From NCBI GenBank assembly GCA_022008415.1, contig JAIRBC010000005.1:62001-126000 (forward strand): DNA of 64,000 bases, written 5' to 3'. Positions 24,901 to 33,626 of this stretch are shown piece after piece (position 1 is the first letter of the stretch; every line of letters starts with the position of its first letter). The notes under the pieces are model-generated. The model was not told the origin of the DNA. It made no database searches and saw only the letters and a list, made by a program, of their open reading frames with translations. A program made the position numbers and the translations under genes. Source of the stretch: Cerina litoralis (GTDB lineage: Bacteria; Bacteroidota; Bacteroidia; Flavobacteriales; Flavobacteriaceae).

Positions 24901-24947
24901 TAATTTTGGATGACAAATTTTTTCATCGTAATATTGCAATTAACAAA
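24901..24947 (+). promoter_or_regulatory. arsR promoter and probable ArsR operator
   Basis: TAATTTTG (24901-24908) is a perfect -7 element. Downstream, ATCGTAATATTGCAATTAAC (24925-24944) resembles a sequence found again just before the arsM start (25305-25324), with a shared ATCGTA...GCAATnAACAA pattern. Two copies, each before one gene, suggest the ArsR binding site. Confidence 0.5.
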
Positions 24948-24955
24948 TATATGTA

Positions 24956-25285
24956 ATGGGCGTCACCAAAACAGAAATATTTACGGAAGAGCAGAATAAT
25001 ATCGCCTTGTTTGCAAAGGCCTTTGGACATCCTGCCAGGGTGGCAATTTTGCAACACCTGTTTAAAATAAACACTTGTGTTTGCGGAGATCTGGTAACCG
25101 AGATCGGACTCGCGCAACCCACCATTTCCCAACATCTAAAGGAATTGAAAAACTTGGGCCTTATTAAGGGCAACGTAGAAGGAACCAGTGTCTGCTATTG
25201 CATTCACAAGGAAAATTGGGTTAACATGAAAGAGGTTATTTTACAATTTTTGAATCAGGACATCACCAGTGCCAATTGCTGTTAA
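24956..25285 (+). CDS. arsR: ArsR/SmtB family transcriptional repressor
   Basis: A 109-residue winged-helix regulator. The helix-turn-helix covers about residues 42-65 (CGDLVTEIGLAQPTISQHLKELKNLG). Cysteines occur in NTCVCGDL (Cys39 and Cys41 region), the classical alpha-3 metal-binding position for As(III), with another pair at the C-terminus (ANCC). It heads a two-gene unit with arsenite methyltransferase, and derepression by arsenite is expected. Confidence 0.9.
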   Translation: MGVTKTEIFTEEQNNIALFAKAFGHPARVAILQHLFKINTCVCGDLVTEIGLAQPTISQHLKELKNLGLIKGNVEGTSVCYCIHKENWVNMKEVILQFLNQDITSANCC

Positions 25286-25304
25286 AAAAATTTTAAATCT
25301 GTCA

Positions 25305-25328
25305 ATCGTATAATCGCAATAAACAATT
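25305..25328 (+). promoter_or_regulatory. Second probable ArsR operator before arsM
   Basis: ATCGTATAATCGCAATAAAC (25305-25324) repeats the pattern found before arsR at 24925. TAAATCTG (25294-25301), one base off TAnnTTTG, lies 3 nt upstream, so arsM may have its own ArsR-controlled promoter as well as read-through from arsR. Confidence 0.45.
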
Positions 25329-25331
25329 ACA

Positions 25332-26219
25332 ATGAAAAACGAACAAGAATTAAAAAGTATGGTCAAAGAACGCTATGCTCGAATCGCCGAACAGGGCAAA
25401 GCCGAAAACGCTTCCTCATGTTGCGGTGCGACCACCTCTTCCAACAAAGTGTACAATATAATGATGGACGACTACTCCGAAACCAATGGCTACATTGAGG
25501 AGGCCGATTTAGGCCTTGGCTGCGGACTGCCGACCCAATACGCCAAGATTGAGAAAGGGGATACCGTAATTGATCTGGGCTCCGGTGCCGGAAACGATTG
25601 TTTTGTAGCTAGACATGAAACGGGCAGTGAAGGCAAGGTAATCGGGATTGATTTTACGCCGATTATGATCCAAAAAGCTCGGATCAATGCAGAAAAATTG
25701 GGCCATAACAATGTAGAGTTCAGGGAAGGGGATATTGACGCCATGCCAGTGAGCGATAATGTGGCCGATGTAATCGTTAGCAATTGTGTTTTGAACCTGG
25801 TTCCCGACAAGCAAAAAGTTATCGGTGAAATTTATAGGGTGCTTAAACCTGGCGGACATTTTAGTGTTTCAGATATCGTTTTGGAAGGCAACCTGCCAGA
25901 TGCTTTACGGGAAGATGCCGAGATGTATGCGGGATGTGTGGCTGGAGCTATCCAAAAGACAAAATACCTACAACTGATAGAGGATAAAGGCTTTCAAAAC
26001 ATAAAAATCCAAAAGGAAAAACCCATTATTGTCCCGGATGATATCCTCGGCAAATATCTTTCCAAGGAAGCTGTAAATTCTTTTAATAAAGGAGGAACCG
26101 GTATTTTCAGTATCACGGTGTATGCAGAAAAACCGGGGTCAAAACAAGAAAAGCAAAAACTAGGGCTTTCCGAAATCCAATCTGAGCCTTGTTGCGCTCC
26201 GGAAAGTGGATGTTGTTAA
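25332..26219 (+). CDS. arsM: Arsenite S-adenosylmethionine methyltransferase
   Basis: A 295-residue SAM-dependent enzyme that methylates As(III). The SAM motif is DLGSGAGND (residues 81-89). The arsenic-binding cysteines expected of the family are present: Cys64 (GLGCGLPTQ), Cys152 (SNCVLNL) and Cys202 (AGCVAGA). Extra pairs at Cys30-31 and the C-terminal CCAPESGCC may help capture arsenite. It lies 46 nt after arsR. No arsenite permease or arsenate reductase is in the window. Confidence 0.92.
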   Translation: MKNEQELKSMVKERYARIAEQGKAENASSCCGATTSSNKVYNIMMDDYSETNGYIEEADLGLGCGLPTQYAKIEKGDTVIDLGSGAGNDCFVARHETGSEGKVIGIDFTPIMIQKARINAEKLGHNNVEFREGDIDAMPVSDNVADVIVSNCVLNLVPDKQKVIGEIYRVLKPGGHFSVSDIVLEGNLPDALREDAEMYAGCVAGAIQKTKYLQLIEDKGFQNIKIQKEKPIIVPDDILGKYLSKEAVNSFNKGGTGIFSITVYAEKPGSKQEKQKLGLSEIQSEPCCAPESGCC

Positions 26220-26833
26220 ACTTTAGTTCAAAATAACGGATTCAAGAAACATTGAAATTTTCCGAAACCGAACATCCTTGTGGCAGAACCCCGTCCTATT
26301 GCCTGCCCTTCGGACCATTTTAAAGGGCCGGCCCAACACCTTCATTCTTGCCGAGCTACGGAAGGCACAGGGAATGTTTTAGAACAAATTATACTCCATC
26401 CAATAGTTGGTTTACCCTTAGATATTGGCCTCCTAAACTCCGGGAGGCCGGTCTATGGAACGCTTCCCCGACACACAATAATTTTCCGATTAGATACGGC
26501 TTTTAACTCGTTATAGACGGTTCCGATTGCGAACTGATCTTCGTCATGGCCTACCATAGCTTTATATTCTAATTTTGATACGCAACGTTAAATGTAGCGG
26601 TTCAAACTTTTTGTCTTTCTCCCCAAAGTTAGATACAGTTTTGCTATTGGAAGGCTTTTGGAGCTGCATAGTCCCGAAACGTCGGGCATACGGAACAAAA
26701 AAAGGCAAAAATTGGATGAAGAAGCGCTCCTGAACCTTCGGGATTTACCGAATGGCAATGGTTTAAGCAACGTCATAACAGATTGTGTTACAAAAACCGT
26801 GATTAACTGGTTTGCAAAAATAGGATCAATTAA
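26220..26833. other. Gene-poor region with possible degraded coding sequence
   Basis: A 614-nt stretch with no convincing gene. On the minus strand, 26585 to 26455 translates with protein-like composition (VSKLEYKAMVGHDEDQ, then FAIGTVYNELK and KIIVCRGSVP before a stop), and a further open piece follows. I could not assign a family, so a decayed gene is only suggested. TAACA-n5-TGTTA lies at 26776-26790. The next gene begins with GTG at 26834. Confidence 0.4.
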
Positions 26834-27676
26834 GTGGAAGAAACTACTATAGAAATCGTCAAGTCTAGCGGGGAAAAGGCAAAATTTTCCATACAGAAGC
26901 TCCGCGGTTCCTTAAAACACAGCGGCGCCGATGATGCCTTGGTAGAACAAATCGTCGGCACAGTGCGCGATGAACTGTACCAGGGTATTTCCACAAGGGA
27001 AATCTACAACCGCGCCTTTGCCCTTTTAAAAAAAAGCAAATCCGTTTTCGCCTCGAAATACAAACTAAAGAAGGCCATTTACGAACTGGGGCCCACGGGA
27101 TTTCCCTTTGAAAGATTCGTAGCCGCCATTTTGGAATACTCCGGTTATAAGACCGAAGTAGGTAAAATAATGCAGGGAATATGCGTATCCCACGAAATAG
27201 ACGTGTTTGCCGAAAAAAACGGTAGCGCGAGCATCGTCGAATGTAAGTTCCACGGTGAGGAAGGCCGCAATTGTAATGTAAAAGTGCCCTTGTATATACA
27301 TTCGCGCTATAGAGATGTCAAACAACAATGGGAGAAAAGCAAGCACAAAACCAAAAAGCTGGATCGTGGCGGGGTGGTTACCAATACGCGCTTTACCAAG
27401 GACGCCATTCAATACAGCAATTGCGTGGGCCTAAATCTGTTGAGCTGGGATTTCCCAAAAGACAACGGCCTAAAGGATAGGATAGACCGGTTGGGGCTTT
27501 ACCCCATAACCGTTTCCCAATTGTTGACCAATAGGGAAAAGCAATTCTTGTTGAGCAGGGACGTAGTGTTGTGCCGGCAACTGGCCAAGGACAAATTTTA
27601 TATGGATCACCTAGGCATTTCGGAAACCCGTAAAAAAAAGATTTTAAGCGAGATAGAACTCATTTGCTCAACATAA
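26834..27676 (+). CDS. ATP-cone domain fused to a restriction-endonuclease-like (PD-(D/E)XK) domain
   Basis: A 280-residue fusion. Residues 5-85 form an ATP-cone (EIVKSSGEKAKFSIQKLRGSL and KSKSVFASKYKLKKAIYELGP), the nucleotide-sensing module best known from ribonucleotide reductases. Residues 90-190 form an Mrr-like nuclease core: Glu93 in FERF, Asp123 in HEIDVF and Glu136-Cys-Lys138 in IVECKFH, so the catalytic set appears complete. The C-terminal ~80 residues are helical. Start is GTG, since a stop codon lies directly before it. A beta-CASP nuclease gene follows 9 nt downstream. Nucleotide-controlled DNA cleavage or repair is inferred. Confidence 0.75.
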   Translation: MEETTIEIVKSSGEKAKFSIQKLRGSLKHSGADDALVEQIVGTVRDELYQGISTREIYNRAFALLKKSKSVFASKYKLKKAIYELGPTGFPFERFVAAILEYSGYKTEVGKIMQGICVSHEIDVFAEKNGSASIVECKFHGEEGRNCNVKVPLYIHSRYRDVKQQWEKSKHKTKKLDRGGVVTNTRFTKDAIQYSNCVGLNLLSWDFPKDNGLKDRIDRLGLYPITVSQLLTNREKQFLLSRDVVLCRQLAKDKFYMDHLGISETRKKKILSEIELICST

Positions 27677-27685
27677 GGCTAAACT

Positions 27686-29056
27686 ATGAACCAAGTAAAA
27701 ATCCATTTTCTAGGAGCCTCCGGCACGGTAACCGGTTCCAAATTCTATCTCGAAACCCCGGAACAAAATATTATGGTCGATTGTGGAATGTTCCAAGGGT
27801 TAAAGGAACTCCGCGAGATCAATTGGCAACCTTTGCCCATCGATGCTTCAAAAATAGATGTGGTGCTCTTAACCCATGGTCATCTAGACCATACGGGCTA
27901 TCTGCCCCGGTTGGTCCAAGCGGGTTTTCACAGGTCTATCATTGGTACCTCCCCTACCCTGGCCATAGCCGGGATCATTCTTAGGGATAGCGGAAAAATA
28001 CATGAAGAAGAGGCAGGGAAGGCCAATAGGGAAGGGTATAGCAAACACCATCCCGCATTGCCGTACTATTCGGTGAAGGAGGCCGAAAAGACCATAGCTC
28101 TATTTGAGCCGAAGGAAAAGGATGTTTGGTCAACTCTATCGGAGAACGTAAAATTTAGGTTCAACTATAACGGCCATATTATCGGAGCCACCTTTCTGGA
28201 ATTGGATGTTTTTGGAAAACTGTTCGTTTTTTCTGGTGATGTGGGCCGAACGGAAGATCTGCTGTTGGATCCACCCAACAGACCAAAATGGGCCGATTTC
28301 CTATTTCTGGAAAGCACCTATGGCAACAGGCTTCACCCAGAGGAAGATGTGGAACAAATATTGGTAGATTTGGTGCAAAGGACGATCCGAGAAAGGGGAA
28401 ACCTGATTATTCCCTCCTTTGCGGTAGAACGGTTGCAAACGTTGATGTATATCCTTTGGAGATTGTACAGAGAAAATCGGATCCCCAATATCCCTATATT
28501 TATCGATAGTCCCATGGGCAACAACGTGCTGTCCGTTTTTGAGCAATTTCCCGATTGGCACAAGCTATCACTACAAGAATACCGTGCCATGTGCGGACAT
28601 TTTAACATTATCGCCTCCTATAGGGATACTTGGAAGACGATCGATGATCCACGTCCCAAAGTCGTTATCGCGGGAAGTGGCATGGTAACCGGTGGAAGGG
28701 TGCTCACTTATCTAAAACAGATGGTCGATGCCCCCGCGACAACCGTATTGCTTGTCGGTTATCAGGCAGAAGGTACAAGGGGCAGACAGTTGCTGGAAGG
28801 GGCCCATGAAATTAAATTATTTGGTAAGTACGTACCGGTAAAGGCCAAGATCGAACACTTGGAAAGTCTTTCCGCCCATGCCGATCAAAGTGAACTTTTA
28901 TACTGGCTGGAAAATATAAAGAACATTCCCGAAAACATATTTTTGGTACACGGCGAACCAATAGCTTTGGATTCATTTAGGGTCAAGATCAAAGATGCGT
29001 TCGGCTGGAAGGCACAAATTCCAACACTTTATGAAACCGTATCCGTCATGGTATAA
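27686..29056 (+). CDS. Beta-CASP metallo-beta-lactamase nuclease
   Basis: A 456-residue nuclease of the metallo-beta-lactamase/beta-CASP group, which also includes RNase J and CPSF73-like enzymes. The metal site HGHLDH lies at residues 64-69 (LLTHGHLDHTGY), motif 3/4 is seen in FSGDVG, the beta-CASP insertion occupies about 210-380 with GSGMVTGGR, and the C-terminal RMMBL part has SAHADQSEL and VHGEP. It is probably an RNA-processing enzyme. It is coupled to the ATP-cone nuclease gene, suggesting a joint role in nucleic acid turnover under stress. Confidence 0.88.
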   Translation: MNQVKIHFLGASGTVTGSKFYLETPEQNIMVDCGMFQGLKELREINWQPLPIDASKIDVVLLTHGHLDHTGYLPRLVQAGFHRSIIGTSPTLAIAGIILRDSGKIHEEEAGKANREGYSKHHPALPYYSVKEAEKTIALFEPKEKDVWSTLSENVKFRFNYNGHIIGATFLELDVFGKLFVFSGDVGRTEDLLLDPPNRPKWADFLFLESTYGNRLHPEEDVEQILVDLVQRTIRERGNLIIPSFAVERLQTLMYILWRLYRENRIPNIPIFIDSPMGNNVLSVFEQFPDWHKLSLQEYRAMCGHFNIIASYRDTWKTIDDPRPKVVIAGSGMVTGGRVLTYLKQMVDAPATTVLLVGYQAEGTRGRQLLEGAHEIKLFGKYVPVKAKIEHLESLSAHADQSELLYWLENIKNIPENIFLVHGEPIALDSFRVKIKDAFGWKAQIPTLYETVSVMV

Positions 29057-29067
29057 ACACAATTTAC

Positions 29068-29110
29068 TGATAAATATCATTTTTCATGGTCGATATAGAA
29101 CTTAATTTTA
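29068..29110 (+). promoter_or_regulatory. Crp/Fnr-type box and -7 element before a coiled-coil gene
   Basis: TGATAAATATCA (29068-29079, inside ACTGAT...ATCAT) is followed after exactly 23 nt by TAATTTTA (29103-29110). This repeats the layout of the USP promoters and predicts a leader of about 110 nt for the gene at 29228. Confidence 0.5.
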
Positions 29111-29227
29111 TCAGCATCCAAACTCCACCGCGCTAAAACTGGTTTAAGGCAAGGAGGAGTTTAGTGATATACGAATTAAAATTTTTAATCGTGTAAAAGA
29201 AGTTTTGAGAATTAGAAAATCTTAAAT

Positions 29228-29665
29228 ATGGAAACAATTGACAAAAACTATGGATACATCGAATGGCTAAGTGCCGAAGAGATGCACGAGGCAATAGTGG
29301 AGTGGATGTCGGAACTTGTGTTCGTTCGCGACGAACAATTCTTTTTAAAAGAACTGGTTAGGTCCCATACCTTGCATGATATCAGTGATACCGCGTTCAA
29401 AGAGAGTCAGGGCGTTATCAATGCGCTCTCTAAAACCGAGAAAGAATTGGTAGACTTGTTAAAACGGGTGCAATCCCATCATAACCTCTTGGAAATCATG
29501 GTCAATGATATAGACGAATTAAGGATGGAAAGAGCCTATCTGGAAACCCATTGGGATTTGATCCACGAAATACGGAATTATAGGGCCGATTACCGAAATT
29601 TAAAGTCCGGGCTTTTTAATACAGTATCCAATCTCATGAAAAAGAACAACCGTCTACTGACCTAA
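29228..29665 (+). CDS. Predicted helical coiled-coil protein, unknown function
   Basis: A 145-residue soluble protein, nearly all alpha-helix by composition, with many Glu/Lys heptads at about residues 50-115 (KESQGVINALSKTEKELVDL) and no signal peptide or membrane segment. Many aromatic residues occur near both ends. I do not recognise a family. Its promoter has the same Fnr-like box as the USP genes, so it is probably part of the same stress regulon. Confidence 0.65.
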   Translation: METIDKNYGYIEWLSAEEMHEAIVEWMSELVFVRDEQFFLKELVRSHTLHDISDTAFKESQGVINALSKTEKELVDLLKRVQSHHNLLEIMVNDIDELRMERAYLETHWDLIHEIRNYRADYRNLKSGLFNTVSNLMKKNNRLLT

Positions 29666-29938
29666 CAAAATCGATTAAGGCCCTACTATAATAGGAAAAT
29701 CAGTTACCGATACACGATAAACTTTGCACTTTCGGGTATACGAAAACTGCCTTAACTAGATTAGGAATGTGGGTTTCTATGGGATTCCGCCGTTCAACAA
29801 AACCAAAAGTAACATTGATGAAATTTCCGGGTTTAGATCTTAACCGGCCAATAAACCCATTACTTTAGGAAAAACACACATTTTATTCTTGTCAAGGAAA
29901 GAATTCGTTACATTTAAGTAGACCTAACGCTATCCTAT

Positions 29939-31117
29939 ATGATCCCCGTAATAGAGGCCGTTAAAATCATCGATAAACAGGTTGCCCCACTTGAAGAAAG
30001 CGAACAAAAAAGTGTTCTGGATTCAAGGGGACAAATACTGTTCGAGGATGTATTTGCCCCGATCAATATGCCGCCGTTTAGACAATCGGCCATGGATGGT
30101 TACGCGCTATCGCTACACGACGATACTTTTTATAAGGTTATTGATGAGGTACAGGCAGGAGATGGTCACCACCCCATTCTAAAGACTGGTGAAGCCGTAC
30201 GAATATTTACAGGAGCCCCAGTACCAGATACCGCCAACGCCGTCATCATGCAGGAAAAAGTTACCGTAGCAAATAATAAAATAATACTGCGGCAAACCGT
30301 TTCTACGGGTGAAAATATTCGTCCAATGGGCGAACAGGTTAAAAAAGACAATATCGCCCTAACCAAGGGAACAAAGATAACCGCCGCCGCTGTTGGATAT
30401 TTAACCTCATTGGGAATAACAAAAATAAACGTTTATAAAAAACCTTCCATAGGTGTCATTGTCACCGGAAACGAACTTGTAGCAGCCGGAAGCCCGTTGA
30501 CCTACGGCAGAATTTTTGAAAGCAATTCGGAGATGCTATTGAGTGCCTTAAGGGGTCTTGGATATACCGATGTGACCGTACAACTGGTAAGGGATGATTA
30601 TGCCGAGACATTTTCCGTTTTGGAAAAGGCCATCGACCAACACGATTTGGTATTGATTACCGGTGGTATTTCTGTAGGGGATTATGATTATGTAGGTAAG
30701 GCACTCCAGGAAATACCGGTGGAACAACTCTTTTATAAGGTTAATCAAAAACCGGGGAAACCCTTGTTCTTCGGTAAAAAGAAAAATACCAACGTCTTTG
30801 CCCTCCCGGGAAATCCGGCAGCGGTATTGAGTTGTTTTTATATATACGTATACCCGGCATTACAACGGTTAAGTGGGGATATTGGTTATAAAATACCTAG
30901 AATTAAGGCAAAATCTAAGTCAGATTTTACAAAAAAGGGAAATCGGGCCCAATTTTTAAAAGCCGAACTCAAAGATGGCGAAGTAACCATCCTAGAGGGA
31001 CAGAGTTCCGCTATGCTACAAACTTTTGCCTTGGCAAACGCAATGGTCTATATTCCTGAGGAAAAGGATGAAGTTTTGATAGGAGAATTGGTCGAAGTTA
31101 TTTTAATGCCGATTTAA
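29939..31117 (+). CDS. moeA: Molybdopterin molybdenumtransferase MoeA
   Basis: A 392-residue enzyme that inserts molybdate into adenylated molybdopterin, the last step of molybdenum cofactor synthesis. The start of domain 1/3 (APINMPPFRQSAMDGYA), the SAMDGYA motif, the MPT-binding region ITGGISVGDYDYV, and LPGNPAAVLSCF before the C-terminal beta domain are all present, and the length is typical. No other cofactor gene is adjacent in the window. Upstream, TACATTTA at about 29909 is one base off the -7 consensus. Confidence 0.93.
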   Translation: MIPVIEAVKIIDKQVAPLEESEQKSVLDSRGQILFEDVFAPINMPPFRQSAMDGYALSLHDDTFYKVIDEVQAGDGHHPILKTGEAVRIFTGAPVPDTANAVIMQEKVTVANNKIILRQTVSTGENIRPMGEQVKKDNIALTKGTKITAAAVGYLTSLGITKINVYKKPSIGVIVTGNELVAAGSPLTYGRIFESNSEMLLSALRGLGYTDVTVQLVRDDYAETFSVLEKAIDQHDLVLITGGISVGDYDYVGKALQEIPVEQLFYKVNQKPGKPLFFGKKKNTNVFALPGNPAAVLSCFYIYVYPALQRLSGDIGYKIPRIKAKSKSDFTKKGNRAQFLKAELKDGEVTILEGQSSAMLQTFALANAMVYIPEEKDEVLIGELVEVILMPI

Positions 31118-31807
31118 ACCAACAACAGAATTAGAATCTGTAGGTATCCATTAGACTGGAATTGCAACGTTTAAATAGCAATAGGTTATTGATCGACCAA
31201 GTTATTTTATCGGTACAGCTCATTAACAATTACAGACAAAATATCCCTATAAAACATAGTAGCTGCGTTACCCCAAACAGCTGGAGCGTAGCTTTAACCA
31301 TTAAATTGAAAATAGATGATTGCGACCAATTTTGAAGAAAAGTTTTTTATGTATGAAAACATGGCCATATGGGAGGTTAAATTTATGGATGATTTTTTCT
31401 CTCTATAGAAAATTTTGGGAATTGCAGCACGGTTGTCCTCATTTATTATATTGTCCGATCTCTGTATGCGATCACTCTAGCCAGTTGGGCACTTTGCCGA
31501 TGTGGGATGTCCGGTAGGCGGTCATAGATCTACCTGTAATCCCGGTTTATGAAGACGATAATGGGTATGCAAGTAGTCATTAATGCCAATGAACAATAGA
31601 GCGACAGGGCTTAGGGATAAAGTCACCCTGTACAAAGAAGTGAAGTCCTCTACACCAAATGTCTTTGGATGGCGAAAAGATGAAATAAACGGACAGCACA
31701 ACGAGGGATCGATCTCAAAATTATTAATCCCGAGCATCGACTTTTATAGGTAAGCACACCAGGTGCCCGTGAAATATTAAAAATCGGCAGTGGGATAGAC
31801 CATTGAA
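31118..31807. other. Gene-poor region, possible decayed coding sequence
   Basis: A 690-nt gap. The only coding-like piece is a short plus-strand frame at 31583-31753 (56 codons; contains TGLRDKVTLYKEVKSSTPNV and ends LLIPSIDFYR), preceded in other frames by protein-like fragments (LPVIPVYEDDNGYASSH), which suggests a frameshifted remnant. No family was recognised, and no hairpin, RNA gene or perfect -7 element stood out. Confidence 0.35.
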
Positions 31808-33394
31808 CTACACAAAATCGTACCAGTAGCTATTTACCTGATATTCATCAATTTGTTCAACGGTGTTTTTAAATTGAAAGGAATTGGCCAATACGGAGAC
31901 GTCGTGCTTTAAAATTTCGATACAATTAGCCGTTAGGTCCTTTCTAAATCCCTTATCTTCCATTTCTAGTACAAAATTCAAAGAAATGACTCTCGAGAAA
32001 ATTTTTCCAAGATCGATCATTTTCCTTTGTTTCAATCCCGGCGTATAGGTAAATCCTATCTCATTTTTAAAGTGGGAATGCGATTTATCCGTAAGGTTAA
32101 AATCCTTGAGAAAACTATAAATATTATATTCATTTTTACGCTTCATCAATTTACCTATAATTTCGGCGATCTGGGTATAGAGCATTTCGTTGGAACCTTC
32201 GAATATTTGAAAAGCCCGACTGTCCATAATTCCCCTGCCTCCAACGTTATCCATTTTAAAACCTGTGGAACCGTATAATTGGGTCGCTATTTGGGCCGCT
32301 TCTTGCATAAGATCGGTCACAAAGGCCTTCATCGTGTTTGCCTCTGCACCTTCGTTCGAAAGATCGTTGTCTATACCGCTATGACTACTGCTCCTAAAAC
32401 ACATTGCCGAAGCAACCGTAAATGCGCACTGGACCCTTGAGATTTGATACTGGACCTGATCCAGTTCTATCAATTTTTTTCCACCCACGATTCTTTCATT
32501 GCACTGTTTTATACATTCATCGAGCATTCTTTTTATAAAGCCGAGTGCCATTCCAGGAAATTGCATTCTACTTCTGTGCAATATATCCAACATCATTTTT
32601 ACCCCGGACGACTCGGGCTCCAATTTAAATTGTGAAGGCACTTTAATATCCACCTTGTTTTTTCCATAAGGAATCATGTAGAGTCCCAGGTTGTCATAAT
32701 ATTCCTCTACCACGATTTGCTGCTCGGGCCGGGTAACGTCGCAAATGAAAAAATCGATATCCCTGCTCAGATTGCCGTCGCTATTTTTTTGACGGGAGGC
32801 GATAAGCCAAAAATCGGCCATCCCGGTCAATCCTTGCCAATGTTTCGTTCCTTTTACAATGTAGTTGTCCCCGACCTTCTTATTATACGTCTCCATGCCC
32901 AATGCATCGCTGCCAAAGGCGGGCTCGGTTATCATTAACCCACCCATATTCTGTTTGTCCAAAAACCGTTTAAAAATGTCATTCTTGACGGACTCGTCAG
33001 CGTATTTTGCAATGGGCTCCAAAAACAAGGCTATGTTTATACCGAAGGTCAGGGATAGGGCAAGGGATTCGTACGATGCGGCCGATAAAATCCTGAGGCA
33101 CTCCTTTACCTTTACTCCCCTACCCCCATAATTTTCGGGGATAGCAACGGACAAAGGGGCCTTGGCCATAATCTCTCTTAAAGCCACCGGCGGTATGCCC
33201 CTTTCTTTACTGAATTGGTCTATGTTATATCTTTCGTGAAAAACGTTCTGAAGAACTTTTTCGAACTCTTCGATATACTTTATGAAATCGTTATCCATAC
33301 TTTTATAATTAGCGTTCCCAAAAATACCCGAATTTCCCGGTCTAGAATAGGTTTCTGAATTTATTATTAACTCTACCGGACGGGTAGCGTTCAT
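31808..33394 (-). CDS. Acyl-CoA dehydrogenase family protein
   Basis: A 528-residue flavoenzyme of the acyl-CoA dehydrogenase superfamily. The FAD/substrate motif LMITEPAFGSDALGME (about residues 152-167) and the C-terminal IFEGSNEMLYTQIAE region are present, followed by an extra ~100-residue C-terminal part. The start at 33394 is used because the N-terminal residues before MDNDFIKYIEEFEK look conserved-type rather than spacer, but 33298 is possible. It stands alone on the minus strand between moeA and the desaturase. The acyl substrate is unknown. Confidence 0.82.
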   Translation of the reverse strand: MNATRPVELIINSETYSRPGNSGIFGNANYKSMDNDFIKYIEEFEKVLQNVFHERYNIDQFSKERGIPPVALREIMAKAPLSVAIPENYGGRGVKVKECLRILSAASYESLALSLTFGINIALFLEPIAKYADESVKNDIFKRFLDKQNMGGLMITEPAFGSDALGMETYNKKVGDNYIVKGTKHWQGLTGMADFWLIASRQKNSDGNLSRDIDFFICDVTRPEQQIVVEEYYDNLGLYMIPYGKNKVDIKVPSQFKLEPESSGVKMMLDILHRSRMQFPGMALGFIKRMLDECIKQCNERIVGGKKLIELDQVQYQISRVQCAFTVASAMCFRSSSHSGIDNDLSNEGAEANTMKAFVTDLMQEAAQIATQLYGSTGFKMDNVGGRGIMDSRAFQIFEGSNEMLYTQIAEIIGKLMKRKNEYNIYSFLKDFNLTDKSHSHFKNEIGFTYTPGLKQRKMIDLGKIFSRVISLNFVLEMEDKGFRKDLTANCIEILKHDVSVLANSFQFKNTVEQIDEYQVNSYWYDFV

Positions 33395-33563
33395 TTTTCT
33401 TAATAATCGAAGTTACAAAAAACCCATTAGCCTTCAGTTTTGACCATAAAGTGATAAGAACTACTTCGTTCTAAGTCCATATGACGTAAACTGGAAAGGT
33501 TTTTTTCCCATATCAAATAGAGGTGTCCAATTGGAATATCCCAAGGCTGCAAAAATAAAGAAT

Positions 33564-33607
33564 AAAAGTACTCTAATACTTTTTATGGAAATTTAATTTT
33601 ATATTTG
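33564..33607 (+). promoter_or_regulatory. Promoter and shared palindromic box of the desaturase gene
   Basis: AAAAGTA-CTCTAA-TACTTTT (33564-33583) is a perfect 7+7 inverted repeat. TATATTTG (33600-33607), a perfect -7 element, follows after 16 nt. The same box and surrounding bases recur before the Rrf2 gene (35902-35946), so a common regulator is likely. Confidence 0.65.
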
Positions 33608-33626
33608 TCAAAATTTTGTTTGCGCA

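Noticed and set aside
24717-24926. Minus-strand 69-codon frame with a TATATTTG 18 nt before its ATG
   Set aside because: It overlaps the end of the ROK gene antisense, has no recognisable domain, and the TATATTTG lies over the arsR operator region. Not enough support for a gene.
26776-26790. TAACA-GATTG-TGTTA before the ATP-cone gene as an operator
   Set aside because: Spacing differs from the other boxes and no -7 element follows; may be chance in AT-rich DNA.
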